In this document: positions 25,801 to 35,900 of the stretch, one piece after another
How positions within the stretch are numbered: the first letter of the stretch is position 1
How the letters are laid out: every line of letters begins with the position of its first letter
NCBI GenBank assembly: GCA_013399695.1
Contig: VXAU01004744.1
Span: forward strand, 62,001 to 126,000
Reading direction: 5' to 3'
Origin: Formicarius rufipectus
Taxonomy: Eukaryota; Chordata; Aves; Passeriformes; Formicariidae
DNA length: 64,000 bases
Notes under the pieces: generated by a model
Database searches by the model: none
Told to the model about the DNA's origin: nothing
Seen by the model: only the letters and a program-made list of their open reading frames with translations
Position numbers and translations under genes: made by a program

Positions 25801-26490
25801 AGTGCTCATTTTCTCAAAGTGTGGGATTTCCACCCACTCGCCCCCCTTCTGTATAATTAACAGAGCCAATGAACGCTCACGGATAATCCCACTTGAGCAG
25901 TTGATTACTACTTAATCTTTCAGGTGAATGAGCTAAACAGTGTCCTTCAGTACACCAGGATAGCTGTACAATGAGGTGTTTCCCTTCTTACATGACCTGA
26001 CACAAAGTAAAGCAGGAGCACTGTCAGATTTGGTACTTCAGAAGCATCATCTCTGCTGTTTCTGTGTGATGTTCTCCTTGCAGAACAGTAAGTAGGGGAG
26101 AAATGTGGGGAAAAAAAATGAAGAATTAAAAATCTTGCCTTAATTACACTCCTTTAATTAAAATATGACATCTATCAAAGTTAATGTTTTGTTTCCAGGT
26201 AGCTACATGCATGTTGGCTTCAAAAGGATCACTTTCATGGCTAGGAGCATAACATCAGGCTTCTGATTAACAACCATTTAGAACAGAACATAAAAAACTA
26301 ATCCAGAAACAATCAAAACTTACCCAACAGCAGGATTCACAACTCTGATATAATCATAACATCTTCCAATGACAATACTTTCCAGGTTTTGAGTTGTACC
26401 TTCACCATTCCATTTCCTTCCCTGCACTTCTGAGAAGCTGTTCATAAACAGAACAGAGACAAGCAAAAGATGCATAAAAAGGCTCATCAT
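13740..26490 (-). CDS. BST1: BST1 (CD157) ADP-ribosyl cyclase, nine coding exons
   Basis: Encodes a secretory-pathway ADP-ribosyl cyclase/cyclic ADP-ribose hydrolase. It converts NAD+ to cyclic ADP-ribose and ADP-ribose; in mammals BST1 is a GPI-anchored ectoenzyme. Coding exons, in transcript order: 26490-26324, 22666-22537, 21505-21370, 20899-20817, 19718-19642, 17209-17117, 15512-15426, 14936-14877, 13830-13740. All nine exons have GT donors and AG acceptors, all phases agree, and they total 924 nt (307 residues, against 318 for human BST1). Visible landmarks are a hydrophobic signal peptide (1-24), ten family cysteines (44, 60, 77, 138, 151, 157, 232, 253, 265, 274), active-site Trp103 and Trp166, and Glu204 in the block FFADYEIPNLQ, which matches BST1 rather than CD38. 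N-glycosylation sequons begin at residues 59, 89, 186 and 251. The signal peptide in place of a CD38-type cytosolic tail and membrane anchor also favours BST1. The last exon is the least certain part. Confidence 0.9.
13831..14876 (-). other. BST1: BST1 intron 8
   Basis: AT-rich intron with GT and AG ends. I see no repeat or second exon in it. Confidence 0.6.
14877..14936 (-). CDS. BST1: BST1 coding exon 8: last disulfide
   Basis: A 60-nt exon encoding SVMFLLCVDNPDDFKCALS, with Cys265 and Cys274. It matches the human block LLQCVDHSTHPDCAL. The acceptor is ctttacag and the donor TCATC|gtaagt, phase 2. Confidence 0.9.
14937..17116 (-). other. BST1: BST1 introns 7 and 6
   Basis: Two AT-rich introns (14937-15425 and 15513-17116) on either side of exon 7. 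The open minus-strand frame at about 15941-16321 has no cyclase similarity and is not needed by the exon model. No interspersed repeat recognised. Confidence 0.6.
15426..15512 (-). CDS. BST1: BST1 coding exon 7
   Basis: Encodes DSCGANSVKTLETRLKTLGY then NVTCTDNY, matching the family block ESCGEGSMKVLEKRLKDMGF. It carries Cys232, Cys253 and the sequon at N251. The acceptor is tctcacag and the donor TACAA|gtaagt, phase 2. Confidence 0.92.
17117..17209 (-). CDS. BST1: BST1 coding exon 6: catalytic Glu204
   Basis: Encodes FFADYEIPNLQKDKISEIAI then WVVDDIEGPD. Glu204 aligns with the catalytic glutamate (E226 of CD38). The acceptor must be gaatcag at 17210, not the gcag 16 nt further in: only the first keeps the frame and restores FFA, which is conserved in human BST1. 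The donor is CT|gtaagt, phase 2. Confidence 0.92.
17777..18010 (-). repeat. CR1 3' end in BST1 intron 5
   Basis: On the plus strand the landmarks are 'gaagggaccttaaagatcat', 'ctgccatgggcagggacacc', 'agagcaggtt' and 'caacctgttccagtgcctca'. These are the reverse complement of the CR1 3' UTR, so the element lies in the same orientation as the host gene. It is 5'-truncated, as CR1 copies usually are. Confidence 0.88.
18011..19641 (-). other. BST1: Rest of BST1 intron 5
   Basis: Unique sequence between the CR1 copy and exon 5. It contains an 18-nt A tract (18668-18685) and a somewhat GC-richer patch at 18170-18560 with open frames on both strands. No family similarity was recognised in those frames. 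Confidence 0.5.
18668..18685. repeat. Poly(A) tract
   Basis: Eighteen consecutive A on the plus strand. No target-site duplication or retroposon body was recognised next to it. Confidence 0.85.
19642..19718 (-). CDS. BST1: BST1 coding exon 5
   Basis: Encodes YARHSSGVIHVLLNGSSVGG then AYPQP, with the strongly conserved core GVIHVLLNGS and a sequon at N186. The acceptor is gcgttgcag and the donor AG|gtaag (phase 2). A CR1 copy begins only about 48 bp beyond the acceptor side of this exon, so the intron 4 branch-point region lies very near or within repeat-derived sequence. Confidence 0.92.
19766..20262 (-). repeat. CR1 copy in BST1 intron 4
   Basis: About 500 bp in minus orientation. Plus-strand landmarks are 'agaatcacagaatatgctga', 'catagagtccagctc', 'cacttcttgaactgtgcaag', 'tgaagaatcttttcctaata' and 'cagccactcctcatacagct'. 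It is relatively well preserved and starts about 48 bp from BST1 exon 5. Confidence 0.92.
20263..20816 (-). other. BST1: Rest of BST1 intron 4
   Basis: AT-rich intron sequence between the CR1 copy and exon 4. I see nothing else in it. Confidence 0.55.
20817..20899 (-). CDS. BST1: BST1 coding exon 4: disulfide pair and second active-site Trp
   Basis: Encodes LDYESCPTKTECENNAVDSF followed by WRMASIT. It carries Cys151, Cys157 and Trp166, the equivalent of the second active-site tryptophan of CD38. The acceptor is cctacag and the donor ACT|gtaaat. It ends in phase 0, matching the human exon border. Confidence 0.92.
20900..22536 (-). other. BST1: BST1 introns 3 and 2
   Basis: Introns 20900-21369 and 21506-22536. 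Both have consensus splice ends, and no repeat was recognised. An open plus-strand frame at 21778-22179 has no recognisable domain. Confidence 0.6.
21370..21505 (-). CDS. BST1: BST1 coding exon 3: active-site Trp, GLGDTL
   Basis: Begins SLFWENNQLLVNTF, with active-site Trp103. It then has YMGLGDTLFG at the position of the TLEDTL motif of CD38 and Aplysia cyclase, and ends DFLNWCGQENSPG. The acceptor has a T-rich tract ending tatatag; the donor is CCCTG|gtaag, phase 1. Confidence 0.93.
22537..22666 (-). CDS. BST1: BST1 coding exon 2
   Basis: Residues 57-99. It carries KNCSEIWEAF and KDPCSILPEDYELFINLSLH, the second and third family cysteines, with sequons at N59 and N89. The acceptor is gattacag and the donor AAG|gtagtg. 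It ends in phase 0, as in the human gene just before the SLFWEN block. Confidence 0.92.
22667..26323 (-). other. BST1: BST1 intron 1
   Basis: The longest intron of the gene (3.66 kb), AT-rich. No exon, RNA gene or clear repeat was recognised. Regulatory sites may be present but cannot be read from sequence alone. Confidence 0.6.
26324..26490 (-). CDS. BST1: BST1 coding exon 1: signal peptide and N-terminus
   Basis: Two adjacent ATGs open the frame. I start at the first, 26490, because the next residues form a typical signal peptide (MMSLFMHLLLVSVLFM) followed by small residues and the cyclase start RKWNGEGTTQNL. It includes Cys44 in GRCYDY. The donor is GG|gtaagt with split phase 2. The frame stays open upstream of the ATG but shows no similarity to the family. 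Confidence 0.88.
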
Positions 26491-29189
26491 TATGAATTCC
26501 TGACAATCCAAGTTCTTAAAAAAAAAGGAATAAAAAAGAGAGCAAATGATACTATTTAAGTGGAAATCTGCAGGCTTAATGTTTAATATTGTCAATACTA
26601 ATCTAGCTCTGTACACAAAAGTTAGACAGAAAACTAAATCTTGCTGGGAACTGTAACCCAACTGTTTCCTGAAACGATTGCAGCACAGGGATACATCACT
26701 TCCTTGTGCCTAAACTTTCCCACTTCAGAAAAAAAGAGACTTTTAAGGCCACCTGGTGATAACTAAGCAGAATTGCAATATATTTAATCAACAGGAGATA
26801 AAAAAGCCTTTACCACTTTGGTACTTGATGCCTTTGGCTCACTTGATACTCTTTGCTGTGCCACACCTTCCTAAACCACCACAAGTGCTTGAAAGCAACA
26901 TGTTTTAGATCAGTTTCTTTTCACTGTAAAAGGACTATACTTTTTGCACCCATTTCTCTAATGGCTGAAAAAAAAAGCTGAAATACATATCAAGAAAGAT
27001 AAAATCCAAAAGATGCAGCAATGATAGCTTAAATACTCAAGTCCTTGTGTGGTCTTGTATCACACATAAGGGTACAATTAGTCAGCTTTTTTTCCCCAAC
27101 CTCTCTCCTGGATACTGACAGTGACATTTCATGTATCATGTCTTTATGAAGAGAACTGCCTTGCAGTTATGAATCAATCATAACAGGAAGCAAAAGGATT
27201 AAAACAAACATCCTGTGCACTGAACAGATCTCTTCAACTTCTGCTTGCTGTTACTCTCATCCAGTTTCTTTTCCCTAAGTACTTTGTTAGATCATGAAAT
27301 TACATCAGTTCATCTAATCTTCAGAGTAGACATTCTGTGGTATACACTGCTGAAAATACAACCACGCTATTTTTTTTTTCCTTAATAAATAAATAAAATC
27401 AGCATTTGGTAATTTGCCTATGGAGTCACGTTCCTGAGGCAAGTGTGGCAATTCATGCTGGATGCTGATCACTGTCCTTTGCTCTCTGCCCCTCTGTCCT
27501 AGAAACAATTATTGCCCATGAAGCAGAGTCAGCAAAATTGGCAGCATATCTGCTCTAGAGATAGTCTAGTTCACAAACTGAATATTAACCTAACCAACCA
27601 TTAAATTCAACGTATGTTTATTTTCTGAAGTCCTGGAAGATGAGTAACTGACATGTTCTCTCTTGTTCTTTCTATCAGATGGGAGTGGTGACTTCCAGCA
27701 AAAGGAAGGTGTAACAGGTGGGAACGTTAATCCTCTATTACTACTCAGGCATGAATTGCTGGTAGAATAACCTCAATTCTGTACGACTGCATGCTTTAGG
27801 TCTGGAAATGTGACCCTGAAACTGCTCATATTCCCAAGCTCCTCTGTAAGCAATTAACTTCAAACATTGTTTCTTAAGGATTTGTGTCTTCAGTGCATTA
27901 TTCTATCTCCAGCAGTAACACAAGGTCTCACCCACTCCCTTGTATGCTATGACACACTTTGTGAAAGATACACTCAAGCCCAAACCCAGAGGTGTGCTTA
28001 CTAGCCAAGCAGTAAATATAACCATGTGCTGGCTAGCCAGCTGCATAACACCTGTGCTTTGCCTTCCTTTTCTTGTCTCCTAACTGCCCTTCCTCCCTAC
28101 CCCCCAAGGTTGGATGAATTTAACCTTCCAAGGTTTGTACATATTTGCAAATACGATTAAGTAGGTCAGCATGTTCAAAGGTCCTTTGAGGTGGAAAGCA
28201 TGCATGGAAAAGGAAACACTCAAGCCTGCAATTGCTTAAGCTTCATTTCCTTAGATAAAGGGATAAAAAGATTATGGTGCACATGTAAGCTAGATAACCC
28301 TCATAACACGATCTCTCTGTCTCAGTTCACGATTTACGACTTTTACCAGCCCTTTATTCTCAAGCATTAATACATTGAGCAATACCAGACTAAAAACTCA
28401 TGTGCCTTTGCTCAGAATATTTCAATGTGTTTACAATTAATTGCTTACATCTATAAACTAGTTAGCTCTAATACTTTAATATCTACAACACAGATTTTGT
28501 ACAGTAATTAGTTTTAGGCAGAAAGGCCTGGTGCATCTCTTTTATGTGTGACAACGTATTTTTGGGACATTTACTACACATTGCAACACTGGTTGACAGT
28601 TTTACTACACATTGCCATGTTGGCTCACAGTTACATCTTTTGTCAAATAAATGTGTGATCTCAATTCTGCCAAGTGTTCCTGCGTATTTAAAAATGTTAC
28701 ATGCACAGATTAGTACCACAGGCAGGTGTTCCTGGTTTGTTTGTCTTGGATGTTAAACAAACACATTTAACTCTGTTTAGTTGGCACTAATACTGCAAAA
28801 AGTTGGGCACAGATTCCCCACTGCAGCCCAGTTTAGGACCCATCCTACGCGTTCCCTCATAAACACCAGTTCATCTGCCCACACCCACTTTTTTCCTGAT
28901 GTTGTCATCTCCTCAGTGTATTTCAGTGAAGCATTTCCTTTACTTCCTGTAAATGGACATGTTTAGTTCAGTTTCTGTAACCACTGGGTTTTACAGCATA
29001 GCAGATTTCTTACAGCTCCTAGCTTCTATTGGTTTCCTAGCTGGGCAAGTAGGTCTCTGTCTTTTGCTGCAAAATACAGATAAAACCTTCCTTCAGAAAT
29101 GCTGTCTCAGTATCAGCAAAACAGCACCATAAATTTTAGACCGCTATATGCACACATAGCTTTTCTAAGACCTTTCCTGATGAGGCCAC
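26491..29189. other. Intergenic space between BST1 and FBXL5
   Basis: The space between the two divergent genes. The side next to BST1 is AT-rich with no CpG island. A pyrimidine tract followed by AG on the minus strand (about 26540-26515) resembles a splice acceptor just before the BST1 start. A two-copy imperfect repeat containing 'tttactacacattgc' lies at about 28570-28640. FAM200B, found here in some mammals, is absent. Confidence 0.5.
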
Positions 29190-29685
29190 TCCACAAGTGC
29201 TGTGACCAGTTCTGGGCCTCCCAATACAGGAAGGATATTGAGGTGCTGGAGTGTGTCCAGAGTAGGGCAGTGAAGGGTTTGGAGCACAAGTCCTCTGAGG
29301 AGCAGCTGAGGGAGCTGGGGGTGCTCAGCCTGGAGAAAAGGAGGCTCAGGTGGGGCCTTATCGCTCCCTACAGCTCCCTGAGAGAAGGCTGGAGCCAGGT
29401 GGGTCAGCCCCTTCTCCCAGGCAACGAGCGACTGGATTAGACAGGCTTAAACTGCAGCAGAGAGGTTCAGGTTGGACACCAGGAGGAATTTCTTCACTGA
29501 AACAGTGACCAGACATTGGAATGGCCTGCCCAAGGAGGTGTGGAGTCACCGTCCCTGGGGGTTTTTCAGGAAAGCCTGGCTGTGCACTCAGTGCCGTGGT
29601 CCGGCTCACACGGGGCTGTCTGCTCGCCGCCCGGACTCGGTGATCTCAGAGTCTTTCCCAAACTACCCGACTCCGTGACTCTGTG
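29190..29685 (+). repeat. CR1 copy at the FBXL5 promoter edge
   Basis: A plus-strand CR1 3' part. Landmarks are 'gtgaccagttctgggcctcc', 'attgaggtgctggagtgtgt', 'gctcagcctggagaaaagga', 'ggacaccaggaggaatttct' and the terminal octamer-like 'gactccgtgactctgtg'. Its last 100 bp are unusually CpG-rich compared with the usual CR1 tail and run straight into the FBXL5 CpG island. Confidence 0.9.
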
Positions 29686-29905
29686 CACGGTTTTTCACGT
29701 ATCCAAGCTACTGCCTCAGCGTTGCCAAGGCACAAGTCGGGAGGTGCGTCAGCGCACTTGACCGAACCTGATCGCGAGTCTCCAACACAAGGATCGGCTC
29801 AGGGCCGGGCATCATCCCGCACCGCGCCGGATTCCCCCATACCGTGCCCGGCTCTCCCCCCGTGCTGTGCCCCGTTGCCCCCACCCCGTGCCCGGCCCTC
29901 CCCCC

Positions 29906-29928
29906 NNNNNNNNNNNNNNNNNNNNNNN
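29906..29928. other. Assembly gap (23 N) over the FBXL5 start
   Basis: Twenty-three N in a C-rich stretch. The preserved sequence left of it does not encode the conserved FBXL5 N-terminus, which needs about 51 nt before the ATG at 29930. The N count therefore understates the missing sequence. Confidence 0.9.
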
Positions 29929-29929
29929 G

Positions 29930-29962
29930 ATGAAGCAGCTCGTGGGGCTCTACTGCGACAAG
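29930..29962 (+). CDS. FBXL5: FBXL5 coding exon 1 (3' part)
   Basis: Encodes MKQLVGLYCDK, residues 18-28 of human FBXL5, then a donor AAG|gtagcg in phase 0. The ATG here is the internal Met18, not the true start: human FBXL5 has 17 residues before it. Those residues fall in and around the gap. Confidence 0.92.
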
Positions 29963-32900
29963 GTAGCGGCCGGGGCGGCCCTCGCCCCGCTGCCCCGGGG
30001 CGTCCGGGAGGGAGGGCAGGCTCAGGGAGTGCGCAGCTGTCAGCGCCCCGGCCCCGCACTCAACTTCTGCCCGGCGCTACCGCGGGCCCTCCCCGGGCTG
30101 CGGGAGCCGCTGCCCCGCGGGGCTGTCCTCCCTGTCCCGCTGTGCCCGGCGCGGATGGGGACTGTCCTCCCTCCGTGCAGCGCCGGGCACCGACCCAGCC
30201 CTCCCGCACGGCCATCCCGGCGCTCCGGGCGCGGCTGAGCCAGCTGGTGTCCCTCCCTCGGGCGCTGAGTGTGCCGCCCGCTCCGGGCCGGAGGGCACTG
30301 CGTGGGCGGGTCTGTGCACAGCCGGTGACCGCCGTAAAGCTACCCTGGGCGCGTTCTTTTCGTTTAAATAGGTGTCGTTTTGCTCGTGGACAAAAATGAT
30401 GTCTGTTCTCGCGCCAGGGTAGTTAGTAGGCACGGCTGGTGTGTCACCTGAAAGGCAAACTTCCCTGCAGTGGGAGTGTTTTGGTTGGGCAGATGCTTCA
30501 CAGCCAGAACTTGTGAAAGAAGTAGTGCCTCCCGTCCCGGGGCATAAATGGCTGTTTGAGAACCAGATTGGCTAACACACATTTAAAAGAAGAGTGAAGT
30601 TGCGTGAGAGAACAGTATAATACCTTACTGCTGCCGGCAGCATGGGGTAGTGCGTGCTTTCTTCCCGCTTTCCACGTGCCACCCCGTAGTGCTCTGGGCT
30701 TCACCAGGTCCTTTCGTGTGAGCCTGTTCTATTCGCTTAACGGGTGAAGAAAACAGGAGTTGTTTCTTGCTGAATTAGTTCAGTGAACGGGCTGAGCAGA
30801 GGGTCTAGAGGAGGAGAAGGTGAGATCTTGCGTAGTTTCACTTCCGCTTTTATCTGAGTGCATTTGCAGTTAATTTCAGGTTGTGGCGGCAGGAAAACTT
30901 GCTATCTTAACAGAGTGGATTTTTCTTGAAGGGAAACAAGCCCCTTTAATTCTTCCTCTCCTGTGACCCCCAGTAGCTGTATCAACATATTGTTGACAGC
31001 AGCTGAACAGGTTTTGTTTAAATTTCCAGATATTTAGGTCTTATTCCTAGAGACAGGTTTTTGTCATTTCCATTGAACCTCCCACAAAGTTTTGACCAAG
31101 TTTCCCATGACAGATAAAATTACCTGGGCAGGAATGATTGTTTTTTATAAATTTTTTGCTTATTAAAACTCTCCAGCTTATAATGATCAGAATTTCTAAT
31201 TTTCTAAAAGTTTTTGCACAAGAATTTGCTCCCTTTTTCCTTTGAAGAAGTGCAAACCTGAATGAATAGCACTTTTTAAAGCATTCGTTCTTGCATCCTT
31301 GAACCCTGTTTAAGAACTTGTGGTCTGTGTGTCACCTGTGACTTGTATATTAGAGTAGTGCTACCTTTGAACTAGAAAACCTTCCCAAAAAACTTTCCTG
31401 CTTGTGTGATTGAGATGCTGTAATTAGATAAGAAAAACTGTAGTTCTGCTTATATGGCATTTATAATCTCTAAAACCATGCTCTTTATAAGTTTAGTTTG
31501 ACCTCCAGGCTTTGCTTTTCAGGGTAACAATAGTGGTGTTCTTGATGGATAAAGTACATAGGCACTTAAACACACTTTATTTTGTTCTTCTAGGATTTGA
31601 TGTGAGACAGAACATTAAATTGGACATTTAAAATGTCTGGTGTGTTGGGAAAGTTATCCTACTTTTTTAACTGTTGCTAGCAGATATCTCATTGTACCTT
31701 TGCTGCATTCTTAAGTGTTTTTCCCTGTGTTGTACCCAGTGCCTTGGGCTTGAATAATAAGAGTAACTCAAATTCCATTTAATAAGCAAATCCACGTTAT
31801 CAAATGTATTTCCCATTCTGATGGCAAGTTTCTTTAAGTGCTCAGAGGACGTCCCCCCTGTAGGTAGTGGAGTGCTACAGCAGTCTCTGTAGCTAAAATG
31901 CTTGTCCTAATGCCTGACGTCATCTTTGCTACAAATAGAGCAGATTCTGTTTTCCTATGTCTAGCGAACCGTTCTTGGTTTTCAGAAAGATCTTGTGCCG
32001 ATTTGCAATTGCAGGCGTGTCCTCCATCTTAGTTATGTGTTCTCTGGCCTAAGCAAACTAAATCATTTTACTTCATCATATGGGTCACGCCTTCTGTACC
32101 TCAGCGGACTTGTTGCTTTTGTCAGGACTAAGCTGCCATTCTCTAGCGGTTTAAGCTATCTGACTGCTGCTGTTACGACTGCCCGCCTCTCTTGCTCCCA
32201 TCAACACTTGAAGTGACTCACAAACGTTCTAAGCTGGCAGAAAACATTTTTTTTTTTTTCCCCTGAAGTGGGGTTGTTTTTGTCTTGATGTAGTGCTGCC
32301 AGTAAGCACTGGTCAGATGAGTACTGAAGCCAGTTTGAGGCAGAGGGTGGGACCATGGCAGCCAGCAGACTAGGTTGACTTAAGCTACTGTGAAACCTCA
32401 GCCTCATTTTTGTGTTTTCCTGAAATCTGTTGTGCAAAACGGGACAGCACTGGGTTTAAGTAGAGCAGATTTGCTATTCTGCAGTCTTTTTTTTAACAGC
32501 GCCATACTCGCTTTGTGCTTCTCTATAATCCCATGCTTCTCCGAGCAATGATACTCAAATTTCCTTTAATACTTGTCACTAGACTCCTATCCTGTATGTG
32601 CAAGTATGCACTTATCCAAGTTCAGTGTGTTGGTGTCCAGTAGAGGCAGTTTCTGTTGTCGCATTATGCTGTTGTGTTTCCCACACTTGAGAATGTGTCA
32701 CTTGTGTATTACCAGCTTTCCTGCTTGCCCAGCTGTGGCTGAAAGTGTCGGACCTACCACGGGGCAGCACAGATTTCAACTGATCAGATATTGAAAATCT
32801 CATTGTGGTTTGGATGCCAAGTGTTATCTGTGGCTTGAGAACACTGTTTGCAAGTGCTTGAGCTGCTCTGCGATTTCCTGCAGACTGTATTATTTTGCTG

Positions 32901-35900
32901 TAAGGTGAAACAATAAAATAATCATAGAGAAATTGTGATATGTATAATATTCCTTTTAAGCAGTTTAGTTATATTATCAAAAGGAAATCAGATTCTTTTT
33001 TCTAAACAAATCTGTACTGACTTCTAATAGCTTCAAGATCAGGACTTGTCAAGTAGCAGACTCTGGTCTAGATAAAGACTGCAATTAAATTTTGTCTGGG
33101 CCTTCCTCAGAGACAAGACACCTGGTCTTGCTGTAAGGGGTTTCAAGCATCTTGTTCTCTTATGGAGTTAATGCAGCTGAAGAATGTTTTCAAATTTTTG
33201 TGTTACAAAATTACCCGGAAAGTTTAGGCTGCGTTAGGAAAAGGAATAGGGAAAATGGTTGCACGCTAAATGCTGTAATGCAGTTACCGATGGTTAATGG
33301 CTTGTTCTCACGTCTTTCTGTCTGCCTTTCAAAACTAGCATGAGACTGAGAGGATGTAACAACTGGCTTCAACTGGAAGGGTTAATAGTTGATGATATCC
33401 TTTGTGCTTGTCTGGCCCCTTGATGAGCAGCTAGTTCATCTAGTGAACTGAAGCGAAAGGTGATTCAGTAAAACTGGCTCACTAAGAGGTCAGACAAGCT
33501 CCAGAAGCAGGCTGGCAGTATGGGAGGAGGGAACAGGACTAACCATTGCAGGAGCAAATAGCTTCCTTAATAGCTCAGCTTTATTGTGAAACCTTTGGGT
33601 GTTTGATCAAAAGCATTTTAAGGTCCTTCTTCTGCTTGCATGACTTCAGTCTTTGGTCTCCATCTCTGCAGTTATTTCTCATGATTCAGTAATTACTTTG
33701 ACTAGTTCTTCCAGGATCAATTCTGTCATATTCTGCTGACTTGAATGCATTGAACTTGTATAAATATTTAACTATTACTTTTCTTTTCTAGCCTATACTT
33801 CTGACTCTCTGTTAAAAATTAATTGCCTTATATTTTTCTTAATTAATTTTCTTATGAAGACTTGAGCAAAGAAGGCATTAAATCTTGCTGTTGTCATCTG
33901 CCTTTCCTGTTAACTAGTTGACTTAAAGTATCCCTTCTCTTATAATCTGTGTCTTCTATTCTCCTAATTTGAAGTCCAAATTCTGTTCTATTCAATTTAC
34001 CTGCAGTGGTAAGTTCTTTGGGGGTTTTTTGTGTGTGGTTTGGTTTGATTTTTTTTGTTGGTGCTTTTTTTTTTTTAAAGATTCTTTTCGAAACTTCCAT
34101 ATACCTAAAAAGTTCCTTTTGATAATTTGCATTTCTCTTTGATCTTTGTTATTTCTCTTCCTTGCAAGTTTTTACTTCCATTGCAGAAAATGAATTGTTT
34201 TCCTGTGTTAAATTTGTGATGTTCTTATATCATCTGTAATATGATGAACTATATAGGAGTGAAAATACTTCTGAATTAAATTGATTTGGCATTACAAAGC
34301 TTTGGACAGGGCATGATATGACCACGTTATGATGACATTTTTTTGTGGCAGCCAGGGGGATTGAAATCTGAAGAACCAGAAAAATTCTCAGCTTTATGAC
34401 TATTTAAAATTGAAATGTTTTTTTCCTCCATGCCCTTGAGAACAGAAAATGCCTGTTCCATGAAGATGAATGTTTCTCTGTTTCTAATCACAAGGGTTGG
34501 TAAAGCTTTGATTCCCCTTTTTGCAATCCCTTTTCAGTATTTCAATGCATTGCCATTCATTTTCTGCTGTTGCTTCAAATAGGTATATGTTGATCGAGAA
34601 ATTCATAGGTTATTCCCATAGTGTTGAGCACCTTCCTTCACCTATGTTTAGAATGAATAAACTGCCACTTGGGAAGTTTAGTCCTAATAAGTCTGTAAAT
34701 GGCAGGCTGTGCTGTCATTGCAGGCAGAAGATGGAAGGAAATTAAACCTCATCATAAGCATCCAGAGATAGGTGAGCAGTTTGTTGGTCATGTTGCTGTT
34801 TCTTCAGAGACTGTATCTGTTATCTTTCCATCATAGCTTCTACATGCTGAATAGTTCACTAACCTTTTGCGATACCTATTGGGAAATGACAGCTTTGAAT
34901 TATTTTTTTTTTTATGAAGAAGAATATTTGGAGGATGAATATATGACAGTGCCAACGTGTTTTAAATATCTACATTTTAAAATGAATGTATTCTAAGTAA
35001 AGTGCCAGAAGAGGTCTGAAATCGGGGACAACAGTGATAAAACTTGTTTGGAGTGTAAGTGAAACTCTTTAGACCTACACAGCAATTTCAGTCCTTTTCT
35101 CAGGACACTTTAAATCTTGTTGCCACCTCAAACCTTCTCACCATTTCTTCAGTGTAACAACCCACCTATTTTTTCTTGCCTGTCAGATGCTTCACCCTTT
35201 TGTAACTTTTTTGCCTTTGTAAGAAGAACCTGAAGATATTTTCTTATGCCAGACATAGTAGCAGGTTTTTGTTTTTTTCCAGGTAATTAATTTTCAACTT
35301 TTTTACCCTTGAATTGTAGGAAAAAAGTTTTCCTTTACCTTTCCAATGTTGCTCTTTTGTCCTCTGTCCCAACCTGTTCTGGAGAGCAGTAGCAACCACC
35401 TTTGCCCTTCTCTACTTTAAACAATGGTGATTTATTCTCTCTCATTCTGTGGCACCAAAAAGAAAAAAAAATCCAGACAGTGTAATTAGTGTGTATCAGT
35501 GTTGGTACGGGTTTTATGCAGCTATCCTAGAATATGCTTTAACTGATTAAATAGTCTAAGTTGTAATTCTTGAGAGACTTGGCTTCTTGCTCTTGCAGTT
35601 AGTATCCAAGATGGATTAAGCTGGAGTGGTGAATTTTTCCAGAGCTCACCTTTCATTGTGTTAGGAAATTGCAGTAAAACTGGTACAGAGGAGCAAAGGC
35701 ATTTTTACTGGTGTAGTTTGTGTGTTTCTGCACCAGGAGAGTGGGGAGGAGCCTTGTTGTTGTTGGCTGGACTTCGGGACGAAGATCTTGGGATAAGCCT
35801 GCGCAATGGATTTTTTAAGTGAGGCACAGGGTGCGCAGAACTGGCCCCACTCCCTTTACTCCTGAGGCTCATCTTGCCACGGCCGAGCACACTCAGACAG

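Larger units (their letters stand above)
29686..30340 (+). promoter_or_regulatory. FBXL5: CpG-island promoter of FBXL5
   Basis: GC-rich and dense in CpG, in contrast to the AT-rich surroundings. It contains the first coding exon and GC-box-like words such as 'gtgggcgggtctgtg'. No TATA box was seen, as expected for a housekeeping promoter. The transcription start cannot be placed, partly because the 23-N gap lies inside the island. Confidence 0.75.

Noticed and set aside
29683..30399. Open frame of about 238 codons across the CpG island and the gap
   Set aside because: It reads through 23 N, is driven by GC-rich composition, and overlaps FBXL5 exon 1 in another frame.
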